Source: Ruminococcus sp.
GTDB lineage: Bacteria; Bacillota; Clostridia; Oscillospirales; Acutalibacteraceae
Direction of reading: 5' to 3'
NCBI GenBank assembly: GCA_022510955.1
Contig: JAFLSM010000022.1
Coordinates: 1-38,501, forward strand
DNA: 38,501 bases
Made by a program: the position numbers and the translations under genes. Below the pieces are notes generated by a model, which worked only from the letters and a program-made list of their open reading frames with translations, ran no database searches and was not told the DNA's origin. Below are positions 1 to 8,142 of the stretch, piece after piece. The first letter of the stretch is position 1. Each line of letters starts with the position of its first letter.

Positions 1-76
1 TGGCAGGGGCAGAAGGACTTGAACCCTCGGCACGCGGTTTTGGAGACCGCTGCTCTACCAACTGAGCTATACCCCT
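1..76 (-). tRNA. tRNA-Trp (anticodon CCA)
   Basis: The minus strand reads as a complete 76-nt cloverleaf with an encoded 3' CCA (positions 1-3). The acceptor 5' AGGGGTA pairs with TGCCCCT, with G as discriminator base. The anticodon stem GCGGT/ACCGC encloses a loop containing CCA, so it decodes UGG (Trp). The T-arm GTTCAAGTC and D-arm GCTCAGTTGGTAGAGC are canonical. Confidence 0.97.
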
Positions 77-469
77 ATATTTTAATTTTATGCAATGGAA
101 TCATATATCTTCTCAACGCAAGTGTAATTATACCAATAAAAAACTATTTTGTCAATAGCTAACTTCAAACAATTCTTAATTTTGTGTTTTGCAGAAAAAA
201 TTTGATGATAAATTCACGGTAAATAGCAACAGTATTATTAAGTGAAAACAAACTTCTTCGTCATTTAGATTGCATTTTATTACTGAATCATATTTTTATG
301 TTTATCGAATATTTATATGTTATTATATTTTTTGTTAGCTATGATTTAGTAATTCTTAAATCTTCAAATTACATATATATACTTCATTTTGTCTTTGGGT
401 GTGCTTGTTCATTCGATTATATCATTCACTGTAATCAAAAATTTTACAAAAAAATATGGATAACAATAT
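77..469. other. AT-rich intergenic stretch without visible genes
   Basis: About 390 very AT-rich bases between the 5' end of tRNA-Trp and the terminator shared with spoIVA. I see no ORF with a ribosome-binding site on either strand and no convincing repeat. The part just upstream of the tRNA (about 77-140) should contain its promoter, but I cannot name clear boxes. Confidence 0.5.
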
Positions 470-506
470 AAGACTGCAATACAGCAAAAAGCTATATTAC
501 AGTCTT
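470..506 (-). terminator. terminator after spoIVA (possibly bidirectional)
   Basis: A near-perfect hairpin: AAGACTGCAATACAGC (470-485) and GCTATATTACAGTCTT (491-506) with an AAAAA/TTTTT loop. It lies 30 bases past the spoIVA stop on the minus strand. A T-run also follows on the plus strand (504-510). Confidence 0.75.
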
Positions 507-535
507 TTTATTATATGCAATCTATGAATATTCTT

Positions 536-2014
536 TTACAGAATAATACAAATCAAACCATTGCAACCGTCGTTGATAATTTTTTCGATTGTCTCCCCTA
601 TTTTGCGTCTTGCATCAGAGGGCATTCGATAAAGCTTGTTATGCAATCCTTCATTTACAAGCTCGTGCACCGACTTGCCGAAAATGTTGCTCTCCCAAAT
701 TTTTTCCGGGCTTTCCTCGAACTCCTTGAGCAGATATGACACAAGCTCCTCCGATTGTTGTTCCGAACCTACGATTGGTGTGACCTCAGTCTTGGTTTCT
801 ACACGCATCATATGAATTGACGGAGCACTTGCCTTTAGTCTTATACCGTACTTGCCGCTCTGCTTGATAATCTCAGGCTCCTCAAGCGACAATTCATCAA
901 TAGTCGGCATAACAATGCCATAGCCTGTGTCCTTAACCTGTTCATATGCCTGTGCAATCTTGTCAAATTGCTTTTGCTTTTGAGAAAGCTGTTCAATACA
1001 CTCAAGCAAAGCACATTCATCAGCTATTTCGAGGTCTGTCTGCTCCGAAAGCACCTTATAGAACAACTCGCTTCCGATTCCGACAGATACTGTCGCAAAG
1101 CCTCTGCCAAGGTCAATGGACGAAAGCTGTGTACTGCTAACATATTCACAGTTTGCAACCTCTTGCAACATTTGCTGAATTTCTCTGATTTTTTCAACCT
1201 TTTGTGCACTGTTTCTGATTGAATCAAATACAACGGATTTCAGCCAATGATCCTTTTCAAGCCGAACTACCCACTTTGGAATATCAACTTTAATCTCGCG
1301 AACAGGAAATTCAAACAACAGCTGAGCAAGGATTCGCTTAATCTCAGTTTCACTTAGCTCCATACAGCTGACAGGCAGTACAGGCACCTGATATTCTCCT
1401 GACATTTGAGATGCAAGCATTTGCGTTCTTTGTGATTCAGGCTCAATGGAGTTTAAAAGCACAATAAACGGCTTGTTAATTGACTTAAGCTCGTCAATAA
1501 CTCTCTTTTCGCTTTCGATATAATCATCACGGGGAATGTCACTGATTGTACCATCGGTTGTAATTACCAATCCAATAGTCGAATGGTCGGTAATAACCTT
1601 TTTTGTTCCGATTTCGGCAGCATCATCAAATGGAATTTCCTGATCTGACCACGGAGTTTTCACCATTCTCGGCATATCATCTTCGTTATATCCGATTGCA
1701 CTGTCAACAATATATCCTACGCAGTCAATCATTCGCACATTGAGCATTGTGTTGTTGCCAAGGTTTATCTCAACAGATTCCTCGGGAATAAACTTAGGCT
1801 CGGTTGTCATAATTGTTCTGCCTGCTGAAGATTGAGGAAGCTCATCAACAGTTCGTCTGTAAATATTCTCATCTCTGATATTAGGCAGAACAAGTGAATC
1901 CATAAATCGTTTAATAAATGTTGACTTTCCTGTTCGTACAGGTCCGACAACACCAATATACACATCTCCGTCGGTTCGTCTGGAAATATCCTGGTACACA
2001 TTTCTTTCTTCCAT
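536..2014 (-). CDS. spoIVA: stage IV sporulation protein A (spore coat morphogenetic ATPase)
   Basis: SpoIVA polymerises, with ATP hydrolysis, on the mother-cell face of the forespore outer membrane and forms the basement layer of the coat. The 492-aa product starts MEERNVYQDISRR and has a Walker A motif GPVRTGKST at residues 24-32. Its lysine at position 30 is the position I recall for the B. subtilis P-loop lysine. Length equals the family norm of about 492 aa. The start at 2014 is chosen because GAGGGAGG lies just upstream; an in-frame extension to 2092 would run into sipL and lacks family support. It lies 13 nt after the sipL stop, so the two are clearly co-transcribed. Known partners are SpoVM (membrane anchor; a candidate gene lies at 5912-5998) and, in clostridia, SipL. 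Confidence 0.97.
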   Translation of the reverse strand: MEERNVYQDISRRTDGDVYIGVVGPVRTGKSTFIKRFMDSLVLPNIRDENIYRRTVDELPQSSAGRTIMTTEPKFIPEESVEINLGNNTMLNVRMIDCVGYIVDSAIGYNEDDMPRMVKTPWSDQEIPFDDAAEIGTKKVITDHSTIGLVITTDGTISDIPRDDYIESEKRVIDELKSINKPFIVLLNSIEPESQRTQMLASQMSGEYQVPVLPVSCMELSETEIKRILAQLLFEFPVREIKVDIPKWVVRLEKDHWLKSVVFDSIRNSAQKVEKIREIQQMLQEVANCEYVSSTQLSSIDLGRGFATVSVGIGSELFYKVLSEQTDLEIADECALLECIEQLSQKQKQFDKIAQAYEQVKDTGYGIVMPTIDELSLEEPEIIKQSGKYGIRLKASAPSIHMMRVETKTEVTPIVGSEQQSEELVSYLLKEFEESPEKIWESNIFGKSVHELVNEGLHNKLYRMPSDARRKIGETIEKIINDGCNGLICIIL

Positions 2015-2027
2015 TTTTATACCTCCC

Positions 2028-3554
2028 TCATATTTTCGGAATAAGCAACATTTGCGGGGTGTCAAGACATTCGCAGTCGGTTGAATTTTCATTCATCAGC
2101 ATATCAAGCCTTGTATTGTGTGATTTTGCAATTTCCCATAATTTTTCACCCTTGTCTGCAAAATAAAGAGTAAGTGCACAACCGTCTGATTTAATCGGTC
2201 TGTCCTCAAAAATCTCTGTTTCACATACGGCAGTAACGCTGTTTTTGCACACAGCACATCCGCCAAATTTAATCTCACAGCGAATTTCAACTGTGTTGTC
2301 GTCAGCAAGACGATAACTAATGCTTGATGCCCTTGCACTTATATTGCTCACATCATTGCAGTCACCAAATGACAGCCCGTGCGAAAATTCGCCTGAACGC
2401 TCAATGAACACAGGCATTCCCTCTTCGTCAAGTGCAAGCATACAAATAGCGATTTTTCCGTTAATCTTTAGTTCGTCATTATCAAGTGCTGTTTCAGCTG
2501 TAATGTGTTCGGCATAAATATCAAGCACCTTTGAGATTTTTCCGTTATCAACACCAATCTCCATCTTTTGCATATGCGACTCATTAATCGGCATTACCTC
2601 TTCGCATATACTCATCTTTTTGAATGTCGGTTCTGATGCAAACTTGACCGAATAGGCATCGGTAATAATTTTTTCCTCGTTTACAACATAGCCCTCCTCT
2701 GTCACACACAGCTTAACATCAAGTGCAATAGCAGGTTTATCAGAGAGCATATCATTTTTAAGACGAATATCATAAGACATAACCTCACAGGTTATACAGT
2801 TTATTGTATCTTCATCAATGCCTTTGCAGTCAATAATCTGATTAAAGGGCAGAATATAATCAATTTTGCCTGTCTCTCCGCTCTGAATATCAGTGAGATA
2901 TAAAAGTCTGAGGTTGATTTCTCCGTTTAGCATAAGCTTGCCCGTCACAGCCTTAGCATCGGTAATTCCAACACTAACATCAGAGTGCAAAATAGACTCA
3001 ATGGCTGGCTTGTCGGCAACAGATAATTCCTCGCTCACGCTGAAATTCTCCTGACAAAGCGACTTTAAATCCGCACATTTTGCTGTATAGCTGAGAGTTT
3101 CAAGGTCGGGATTGTCATTTGAATAAAGCGTAGTCTGCTCTCCTGAAATAACCTTGGCATACAGTGAAAATGCTCCGTGCATAACGAGCCGTCTTGGACT
3201 TAATGCACGGCAGTTTATGTATTCGGACTTTGTTTTTGTAACGATTACAGGAGCATCTCCTGCATCTTTAACCGAAAAGTTCTGCGAAAAATTAACGCTT
3301 TGTTCACAGCATCGAATCGTATTGTTGATACTCTCAACATACATTACATTAACAACGCAAAAGCCTTCAATCTGAAGCTGTCCACCTGAAAGACTTTTGC
3401 TCTGAATTTTTGGCGTTAGAGTACATTTCAAAATCTTTTCAATATCAGGGCAATAATCCGGCAAGGTAAGATCAACATCCGCAAGCTGTTCGGCAACCGT
3501 ATCAAGCACAGTAACAGGTGTGCAAAATGAACGTGTTTCCTGATTTAACTCCAT
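2028..3554 (-). CDS. sipL: SipL-like SpoIVA-interacting protein (DUF3794/SPOCS repeats + LysM)
   Basis: A 508-aa protein opening MELNQETRSFCTPV, with DUF3794 (SPOCS)-type segments across the first ~450 residues. The C-terminal ~48-residue LysM-like domain includes YFADKGEKLWEIAKSHNT and ends in LLIPKI. This is the architecture of Clostridioides difficile SipL, whose LysM domain binds SpoIVA and is needed for coat localisation. Gene order sipL-spoIVA with a 13-nt gap supports that role here. The start at 3554 follows AAAGGAGAG; the longer frame to 3611 lacks an RBS. DUF3794 proteins without coat roles also exist, so the assignment depends on the neighbour and the LysM tail. Confidence 0.88.
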   Translation of the reverse strand: MELNQETRSFCTPVTVLDTVAEQLADVDLTLPDYCPDIEKILKCTLTPKIQSKSLSGGQLQIEGFCVVNVMYVESINNTIRCCEQSVNFSQNFSVKDAGDAPVIVTKTKSEYINCRALSPRRLVMHGAFSLYAKVISGEQTTLYSNDNPDLETLSYTAKCADLKSLCQENFSVSEELSVADKPAIESILHSDVSVGITDAKAVTGKLMLNGEINLRLLYLTDIQSGETGKIDYILPFNQIIDCKGIDEDTINCITCEVMSYDIRLKNDMLSDKPAIALDVKLCVTEEGYVVNEEKIITDAYSVKFASEPTFKKMSICEEVMPINESHMQKMEIGVDNGKISKVLDIYAEHITAETALDNDELKINGKIAICMLALDEEGMPVFIERSGEFSHGLSFGDCNDVSNISARASSISYRLADDNTVEIRCEIKFGGCAVCKNSVTAVCETEIFEDRPIKSDGCALTLYFADKGEKLWEIAKSHNTRLDMLMNENSTDCECLDTPQMLLIPKI

Positions 3555-3668
3555 ATTTTTCTCTCCTTTAAATTTTATGATACTGGCATCTGTCTGCAAA
3601 CTAAAGCACATAACCCTGCAAACTGTTTGCTCGCAACAGACTTACAATTTGAATATAAAGCAAATTTA

Positions 3669-3726
3669 ACTAAACACCATTTGAAAATAAATAAGATTTA
3701 CCGTTAAAATTTCATTGGTGTTTAGT
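3669..3726. repeat. short inverted-repeat element (MITE-like), TIR ACTAAACACCA
   Basis: Left arm ACTAAACACCATTTGAAA (3669-3686) and right arm TTTCATTGGTGTTTAGT (3710-3726) are inverted copies around a 23-nt AT-rich centre. The sequence ATTGGTGTTTAGTATTA (right arm plus flank) occurs again in inverse orientation at 38365-38383, where it borders a long hairpin. It sits in the 396-base gap between the 3951-5726 gene and sipL. Confidence 0.55.
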
Positions 3727-3822
3727 ATTAGAGCCTCTGCCCTATTTTGCTCTCTATTCACTGTATAGTAAAATATATTTTAAAAGATAAGAAAATATGA
3801 CTATCAAAGTAATAAAACTTAT

Positions 3823-3864
3823 CCAAGCAGATAGAGGTTATTTTTTATAAGCATTTGGTGCACG
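3823..3864. repeat. degenerate copy of intergenic repeat family B
   Basis: The segment CCAAGCAGATAGAGG, then a T-rich stretch with TTTTTTATAA and GCATTTGGTGCA, resembles the core of the copy at 32391-32474 (CCGAGTAGATAG, TTTTTTTATAAACC). Similarity is partial and was judged by eye. Confidence 0.3.
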
Positions 3865-3899
3865 ATTGTTATGAATAAACAAATTCCTATAACACAAAA

Positions 3900-3925
3900 A
3901 ATACCGACAGAAATCTGTCGGTATT
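3900..3925 (-). terminator. terminator of the 3951-5726 gene
   Basis: Perfect 11-bp stem AATACCGACAG (3900-3910) / CTGTCGGTATT (3915-3925), loop AAAT, followed on the minus strand by a T-run (3894-3899). T-rich sequence on the other side also allows bidirectional use. Confidence 0.85.
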
Positions 3926-3950
3926 TTTATGAAGTAATTATTAATCAGAA

Positions 3951-5726
3951 TTAAAATGAACTTACCAAACCGGTAATATACTTCTGAATAAGTGTTGCAT
4001 CAATAATTGTAACATAACCGTCGTGATCAACATCAGCTACGACAGTCTGTTCACTTGTTAATGATGAAAGATCTGCAAGGTACTTCTGAATAAGTGTAAC
4101 ATCATCAATACTAATTGTACCATCATCGTTTACATCACCGTAAACAAGGTCGCCGCTGATTGATGTAACTCCACTGAGTGAAGAACCTGTAAAGCCAGAT
4201 GTTTTTGAAAGGTCAATAATACTGCCATTCTTTACAGCGTTTGTATAATCAAGAACATTATTTTTAAAATATCCTACAGAAAGTGTCTTTACATTTAAAT
4301 CTACCACAGTGTTTCCTGTTCCGATAACATCAAATGTAAATGTTGCAAAATTCTTTGAGCTTGTAAAGTCATATGGCTCTGATACATTTGAGAATGCACC
4401 CATAATTGTTCCTGACTTAACATTTTTAGTAAACTCACCAATATTAGGACAAATATTACTGTTCTTATTAACATCAAACTTTAAAACACTTGGGTCGTAT
4501 GAAAGTGACCACTGACCGTTAACAATACTCATTGCAGAAGAAAGATCGTAGCTTACTGTAACAGTCTTTGTATCCTTGCTGAATGTAGCTGTCTTTGCAG
4601 GGAAAAGATTTGAAGTAGCATTTACAACAAGGTTAGAAGCGGTTGTCGGTTGCTGTGTTGTTGGCTGAGGTGTAGTCGGCTGAGGTGTCGGCTGTGAACC
4701 TGTTTTACCAATCTTTGCAAATTCTGATGTAATTACATCAATATCATCCTTTTCATGAGATGTATTATCATTTGCTCCGCCGTACTCTTCCTTTGCGTTA
4801 TCAAGCATAGTATCATCAAAAGGAACGCAGTCAATAGCTGACTCACCGCGAGTAGCAACAAGCATTGCACCGATGCCGTTATTCTCAATATATGATGCGT
4901 CAATGCCAAGAAGTGAAAGCGGAATCTTAATCTCATAGAATGAGTCATACTTTGTATTATGAGTTCCTTGTGATCCCTTAAAAGTCTTGTAGTCAACCCA
5001 GTCGGCATTGTTATCATAAACATCGCTTGGATCTTCAGAATAATTAAGACCCATAATTGAACTACACATATTACCTTCTGCCATTTTATATTCAATACCT
5101 GAAGACTTAAATAACTTGCAACCTTCTTTATAATTTGTGTTGCCCTGATCATCAACTGCTGTAAACATAGCGGGATCGCCATTGCCTACTTTACCGCTCA
5201 TATAAAGCAAATGGTCAACATGTGTTTCAAATTTAAGAGTATCCAATTTACTCCAAATAGGACCGCCTTCTGTATTCAAAGCTGACATTGATGTACTTGA
5301 TGGATCTACGCTTAATGCAAGAATGAGCGGAACGTCAAGAACTCGTCCACCGTCAGACAGAGGACCGTCACCCTCACGAGCCCATGTATCAGTAGTATTT
5401 ACCATCTGCCATGCAACATAAAGATTGTCGTTATCCCAAGCTGCATAAAGTGCATATGTGTCAAGTACGCAGTTCTCGTGACCACCCTTATAATGGTTAG
5501 CTATATCCCATGCAGCGCCCTGTGCAATCAGCATATCTTCAGACCAATCACTGAAACTGCCGTCAATAGTAATTGTCTTTTTCACTCCAACCTGATTATT
5601 CGGGTTAGTTGCGTAATAATCGCACAATTTACCTGTTGATGCACTTACTGTCATCGTTGCTGCAACGCTTGTCATAAGCATCATCAAAACAAGGATAATA
5701 CTTACGAACTTCTTTGTGATTTTCAT
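3951..5726 (-). CDS. secreted CBM74-like / cohesin-like / dockerin protein
   Basis: A 591-aa exported protein with a signal peptide (residues 1-29, cut near TVSA|S). Residues ~36-340 align by eye along their whole length with the CBM74-type module of the protein at 18754-21072. Shared blocks include TNPN.Q.G..KTIT.DG, DW....MIIAQG-like, HE..., YALYAAWD..NLY..W and THEK.DID.IT. Then come a Pro/Thr linker (341-363), a cohesin-like module (~366-507: LSYDPSVLKFD, NFATFTFDV, VKNGSI) and a type I dockerin (530-587; two Ca-binding repeats with LIQKY). AGGAGGT precedes the ATG. The likely role is binding of starch or another alpha-glucan on an amylosome-type complex. The cohesin-like part may be a structural module that does not bind dockerins. 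Of the aromatic residues presumed to form the glucan platform in the paralogue, the phenylalanine is absent here. Confidence 0.85.
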   Translation of the reverse strand: MKITKKFVSIILVLMMLMTSVAATMTVSASTGKLCDYYATNPNNQVGVKKTITIDGSFSDWSEDMLIAQGAAWDIANHYKGGHENCVLDTYALYAAWDNDNLYVAWQMVNTTDTWAREGDGPLSDGGRVLDVPLILALSVDPSSTSMSALNTEGGPIWSKLDTLKFETHVDHLLYMSGKVGNGDPAMFTAVDDQGNTNYKEGCKLFKSSGIEYKMAEGNMCSSIMGLNYSEDPSDVYDNNADWVDYKTFKGSQGTHNTKYDSFYEIKIPLSLLGIDASYIENNGIGAMLVATRGESAIDCVPFDDTMLDNAKEEYGGANDNTSHEKDDIDVITSEFAKIGKTGSQPTPQPTTPQPTTQQPTTASNLVVNATSNLFPAKTATFSKDTKTVTVSYDLSSAMSIVNGQWSLSYDPSVLKFDVNKNSNICPNIGEFTKNVKSGTIMGAFSNVSEPYDFTSSKNFATFTFDVIGTGNTVVDLNVKTLSVGYFKNNVLDYTNAVKNGSIIDLSKTSGFTGSSLSGVTSISGDLVYGDVNDDGTISIDDVTLIQKYLADLSSLTSEQTVVADVDHDGYVTIIDATLIQKYITGLVSSF

Positions 5727-5786
5727 TGTTAATTTACCTCCTAAATTTAAACCTGCCTTCTGCTAAAATCAAGGCATATCATATAA

Positions 5787-5814
5787 ATTATACCGTTATT
5801 TACAAAAAATACAA
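5787..5814 (-). promoter_or_regulatory. putative sigma-A promoter for the 3951-5726 gene
   Basis: Minus-strand TTGTAT (5809-5814), 16-nt spacer, TATAAT (5787-5792), about 55 nt before the start codon. The -10 is perfect and the -35 is weak. Confidence 0.45.
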
Positions 5815-5823
5815 CAAAAAAAT

Positions 5824-5859
5824 AAGATGTGCAATGTTTTTTGTTACAATGCACATCTT
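5824..5859 (-). terminator. terminator after spoVM
   Basis: Stem AAGATGTGCA (5824-5833) / TGCACATCTT (5850-5859), extended inward with one mismatch. On the minus strand it is followed by TTATTTTTTTG. It lies about 50 nt past the spoVM stop. Confidence 0.75.
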
Positions 5860-5911
5860 ACTTAACTAATAATTGTAAATAATAACTAATCGGTTCTAAT
5901 AAACATAATTG

Positions 5912-5998
5912 CTAATTTTGTGTTTCTTTTTTTATTCCGTAAATTTTTCTAAGTATTGCCGATATAAACTTTGGATTTTCAATAAGTATAACCTTCAT
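5912..5998 (-). CDS. spoVM: SpoVM-like 28-aa coat anchoring peptide
   Basis: A 28-codon ORF too short for ordinary gene finders. It begins MKVILIENPKF, followed by the amphipathic stretch ISAILRKIYGIKK. GGAGGT lies 7 nt before the ATG and a strong terminator follows the stop. B. subtilis SpoVM is a 26-aa amphipathic helix beginning MKFYTIKLPKF. Here length, MK start, proline at position 9, the PKF triplet, basic residues after a hydrophobic face, and glycine near position 21 all match in pattern. SpoVM inserts in the convex outer forespore membrane and recruits SpoIVA, encoded 4 kb away on the same strand. It is a small peptide, so similarity is statistically weak, but genomic context strengthens the call. 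Confidence 0.8.
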   Translation of the reverse strand: MKVILIENPKFISAILRKIYGIKKETQN

Positions 5999-6003
5999 AA
6001 TAA

Positions 6004-6147
6004 TTACCTCCGTACACAAGATAAGCTAACAATTACAAGTGCTCCGGCTGCTACAATCAGCACCCAGTCGGACGGCAGCAAAGTTGCAATAAGCATTCCT
6101 GCTCCGAAGCACACTGCCGATTTAACCCTCTGTCTGTGACAATTCAC
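6004..6147 (-). CDS. small membrane protein (47 aa) upstream of spoVM
   Basis: GTG-start ORF with GAGGGTGAT just upstream; an in-frame ATG at 6165 would add six residues but has no RBS. The basic N-terminus (NCHRQRVKS) is followed by AVCFGAGMLIATLLP, WVLIVAAGALVIV and a C-terminal VRR, suggesting one hairpin or one long membrane segment. Its stop overlaps the spoVM ribosome-binding site, so translation is probably coupled and the pair forms a tiny operon. I do not recognise the family. Shared transcription with spoVM suggests expression during sporulation. Confidence 0.6.
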   Translation of the reverse strand: MNCHRQRVKSAVCFGAGMLIATLLPSDWVLIVAAGALVIVSLSCVRR

Positions 6148-6258
6148 CGTATCACCCTCTAACATTTTATACACCAAATTAATTTGTGTGAAGAAAATGG
6201 GTTGAAATTTCTGCCGCTATAATATAAAATCAGAGTATATAAACAGCGAGGTTATCAT

Positions 6259-7215
6259 ATGAGAACACTTGAAATCAAAAAGAATGACGCTAATCAGCGT
6301 TTAGATAAATTTCTTCAAAAGAATTTTAAAACACTACCAAAGTCACTGATGTACAAATACATACGAAAAAAGTGTATAAAGGTGAACGGCAAAAAGTGCG
6401 ATATTCAGACAATGCTTTGCGAGGGCGATATCCTAACCTTTTATATAAAGGATGAATTTTTTGAGGCTGCTGAGCAAAAAAGCTATGAATTTATGAAAGC
6501 ACCCACAAAGCTTGACATAATCTATGAGGACGAGAACATTCTTTTGCTCAACAAAAAGCCTGGGGTGATAGTTCATCCTGACAAAAACTATCACTTCGAT
6601 TCACTCGTTGCACGAGTTCAACACTATCTGTATGACAAAGGAGAGTATAATCCCGACGAGGAGCAAGCCTTTGCTCCTGCCCTTGTGAACCGTATTGACC
6701 GAAATACAGGCGGTATAGTAATTGCTGCTAAGAATGCCGAAAGCCTTAGAGTGATGAACGCAAAAATGAAAACCCGTGAACTCGAAAAGCACTATCTTTG
6801 CCTGATTTACGGCAAGCCGGCAAAGGACACTGATGTTTTGCACGATTACATCACCAAAAACGAGAGTAAAAACAAGGTGTCAATCCACAAAACACAAGTT
6901 GAAAACTCAAAAGAAGTAATAACCGAATATACTGTTCTGAAATCAAACGGTAAGTTCAGTATTGCTGATGTTGAACTACATACAGGACGCACACATCAAA
7001 TTAGAGCGCATATGGCTTCAATCGGTCATCCGCTCGTAGGTGACACAAAGTACGGCAAAAACAAAAAAGCACCCGACGGATTTAACTATCAGGCGCTTTA
7101 CAGCTATAAATTAATTTGTAATTTTGGGGCGGACGCTGGCATTTTAAATTATCTTAACGGAAAAGAATTTTCAGTAGATACTAATAAAATTTGGTTTTCA
7201 GATTATATCGGTTGA
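6259..7215 (+). CDS. RluA-family 23S rRNA-type pseudouridine synthase
   Basis: A 318-aa protein with an N-terminal S4 RNA-binding domain (residues ~1-65: RLDKFLQ, KVNGKK) and a pseudouridine synthase core. The core holds LLNKKPGVIVHP (97-108), NRIDRNTGG (144-152) with catalytic Asp147, and GRTHQIRAHM. It isomerises specific uridines in rRNA. In place of the usual His-Arg-Leu-Asp motif this protein has Asn-Arg-Ile-Asp, which keeps the essential Arg-Asp. GAGG precedes the ATG. It is transcribed divergently from the spoVM pair. It belongs to the RluC/RluD/YlyB group; the target uridine cannot be told from sequence. Confidence 0.93.
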   Translation: MRTLEIKKNDANQRLDKFLQKNFKTLPKSLMYKYIRKKCIKVNGKKCDIQTMLCEGDILTFYIKDEFFEAAEQKSYEFMKAPTKLDIIYEDENILLLNKKPGVIVHPDKNYHFDSLVARVQHYLYDKGEYNPDEEQAFAPALVNRIDRNTGGIVIAAKNAESLRVMNAKMKTRELEKHYLCLIYGKPAKDTDVLHDYITKNESKNKVSIHKTQVENSKEVITEYTVLKSNGKFSIADVELHTGRTHQIRAHMASIGHPLVGDTKYGKNKKAPDGFNYQALYSYKLICNFGADAGILNYLNGKEFSVDTNKIWFSDYIG

Positions 7216-7246
7216 TATCTAAGGCATTTCAAAATGCCATAACTGT

Positions 7247-8077
7247 TTACACAATACACATAAATGCACTCATTGTGCCCCTATGCCCCTTTGTAGCTCT
7301 GTGACTCCACAAAAGATCACTGTTGCAATTTGTGCATAAATCAGAGATTGTAATATTTTCTTCCTTAACACCGCTTTTCACAAGTATTTGCCTGTTTGTT
7401 TCAAGCAAGTCAATCATAAATTTGCCGTCATTTTTAGGAAAAACAAATTTATCTGTGTCCAGGTCGTCAAGTGCAAGAAAATTATCGGCACAAGGTTTGT
7501 CAACCTCATAACAACACACCGAGATTGCAGGTCCAATAGCCGCCATAATATCAGCAGGGTCGGTGCCGTACATCTCACCCATTTTCTTTACTACCTTTTC
7601 TCCGATTCTGCCTACAGTTCCTCTCCAGCCTGCATGAGCAAGTCCAATCGCTTTATTTTTTGTATCAACAAAAAACAGCGGTGTGCAATCAGCGTAATAG
7701 GTTACAAGCGTAACGCCCTTTTCATTTGTAATCAGGGCATCAACGCTCTGCATATCCCTTGGCTTGTAAATTCCCACGCCCTTATCAGCTGAGGTAACCG
7801 CACGAACCACGGTGTTGTGGTCTTGCGCTGATGCTACAAGGCTTTCAAAGTCAAAGCCTGCACTTTTGCAAAATCTTTTATAATTCTCAGTCACGCTGTC
7901 AGGATTATCGCCTCGGTTGAACGCCATATTCATTGAACTGAATTCGCCCTCCGACACTCCTCCAAGACGAGTTGTAAATGCGTGATTTATGAATTTTATT
8001 TCTGATAACGAATTATAGCTTAAATACGGAATACTGTCCGAATTATTAAGCTTCATAGTTTTTGATTTAATATACAA
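7247..8077 (-). CDS. pgeF: PgeF/YlmD laccase-domain protein (purine nucleoside phosphorylase-like)
   Basis: A 276-aa YfiH/YlmD family (DUF152) protein. Members cleave purine nucleosides and, in E. coli, prevent misincorporation in peptidoglycan precursors. Metal-site residues are visible: His87 (QDHNTVV), Cys131 (ADCTPLFF) and His148 (HAGWRG). The typical end CTNCNSDLLWSHR is present. The start is a TTG at 8077: GGAGGT (8084-8089) lies 6 nt upstream, whereas the first ATG (8056) has no RBS. It converges with the rRNA pseudouridine synthase gene; a small hairpin GGCATTTcaAAATGCC (7223-7238) separates them. Confidence 0.92.
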   Translation of the reverse strand: MYIKSKTMKLNNSDSIPYLSYNSLSEIKFINHAFTTRLGGVSEGEFSSMNMAFNRGDNPDSVTENYKRFCKSAGFDFESLVASAQDHNTVVRAVTSADKGVGIYKPRDMQSVDALITNEKGVTLVTYYADCTPLFFVDTKNKAIGLAHAGWRGTVGRIGEKVVKKMGEMYGTDPADIMAAIGPAISVCCYEVDKPCADNFLALDDLDTDKFVFPKNDGKFMIDLLETNRQILVKSGVKEENITISDLCTNCNSDLLWSHRATKGHRGTMSAFMCIV

Positions 8078-8142
8078 TGAAAGACCTCCAAATATCTTGC
8101 AAGAAATTAGAATAAATGATATACTTTATACGAGGTGAAAAT

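Noticed and set aside
4733..5182. 149-codon minus-strand ORF in the CBM74-like gene
   Set aside because: Different frame within a gene with clear domains; no RBS or signal.
5909..6139. 76-codon plus-strand ORF
   Set aside because: It lies antisense to the spoVM pair, has no RBS and no family resemblance; the minus-strand genes explain the region better.
7388..7792. 134-codon plus-strand ORF inside pgeF
   Set aside because: Antisense shadow; pgeF motifs and RBS lie on the minus strand.
8116..8142. Upstream ATG extension of the 67-aa Cys protein
   Set aside because: GAGGTGAAAAT is directly before the ATG at 8143, so the longer start is not needed.
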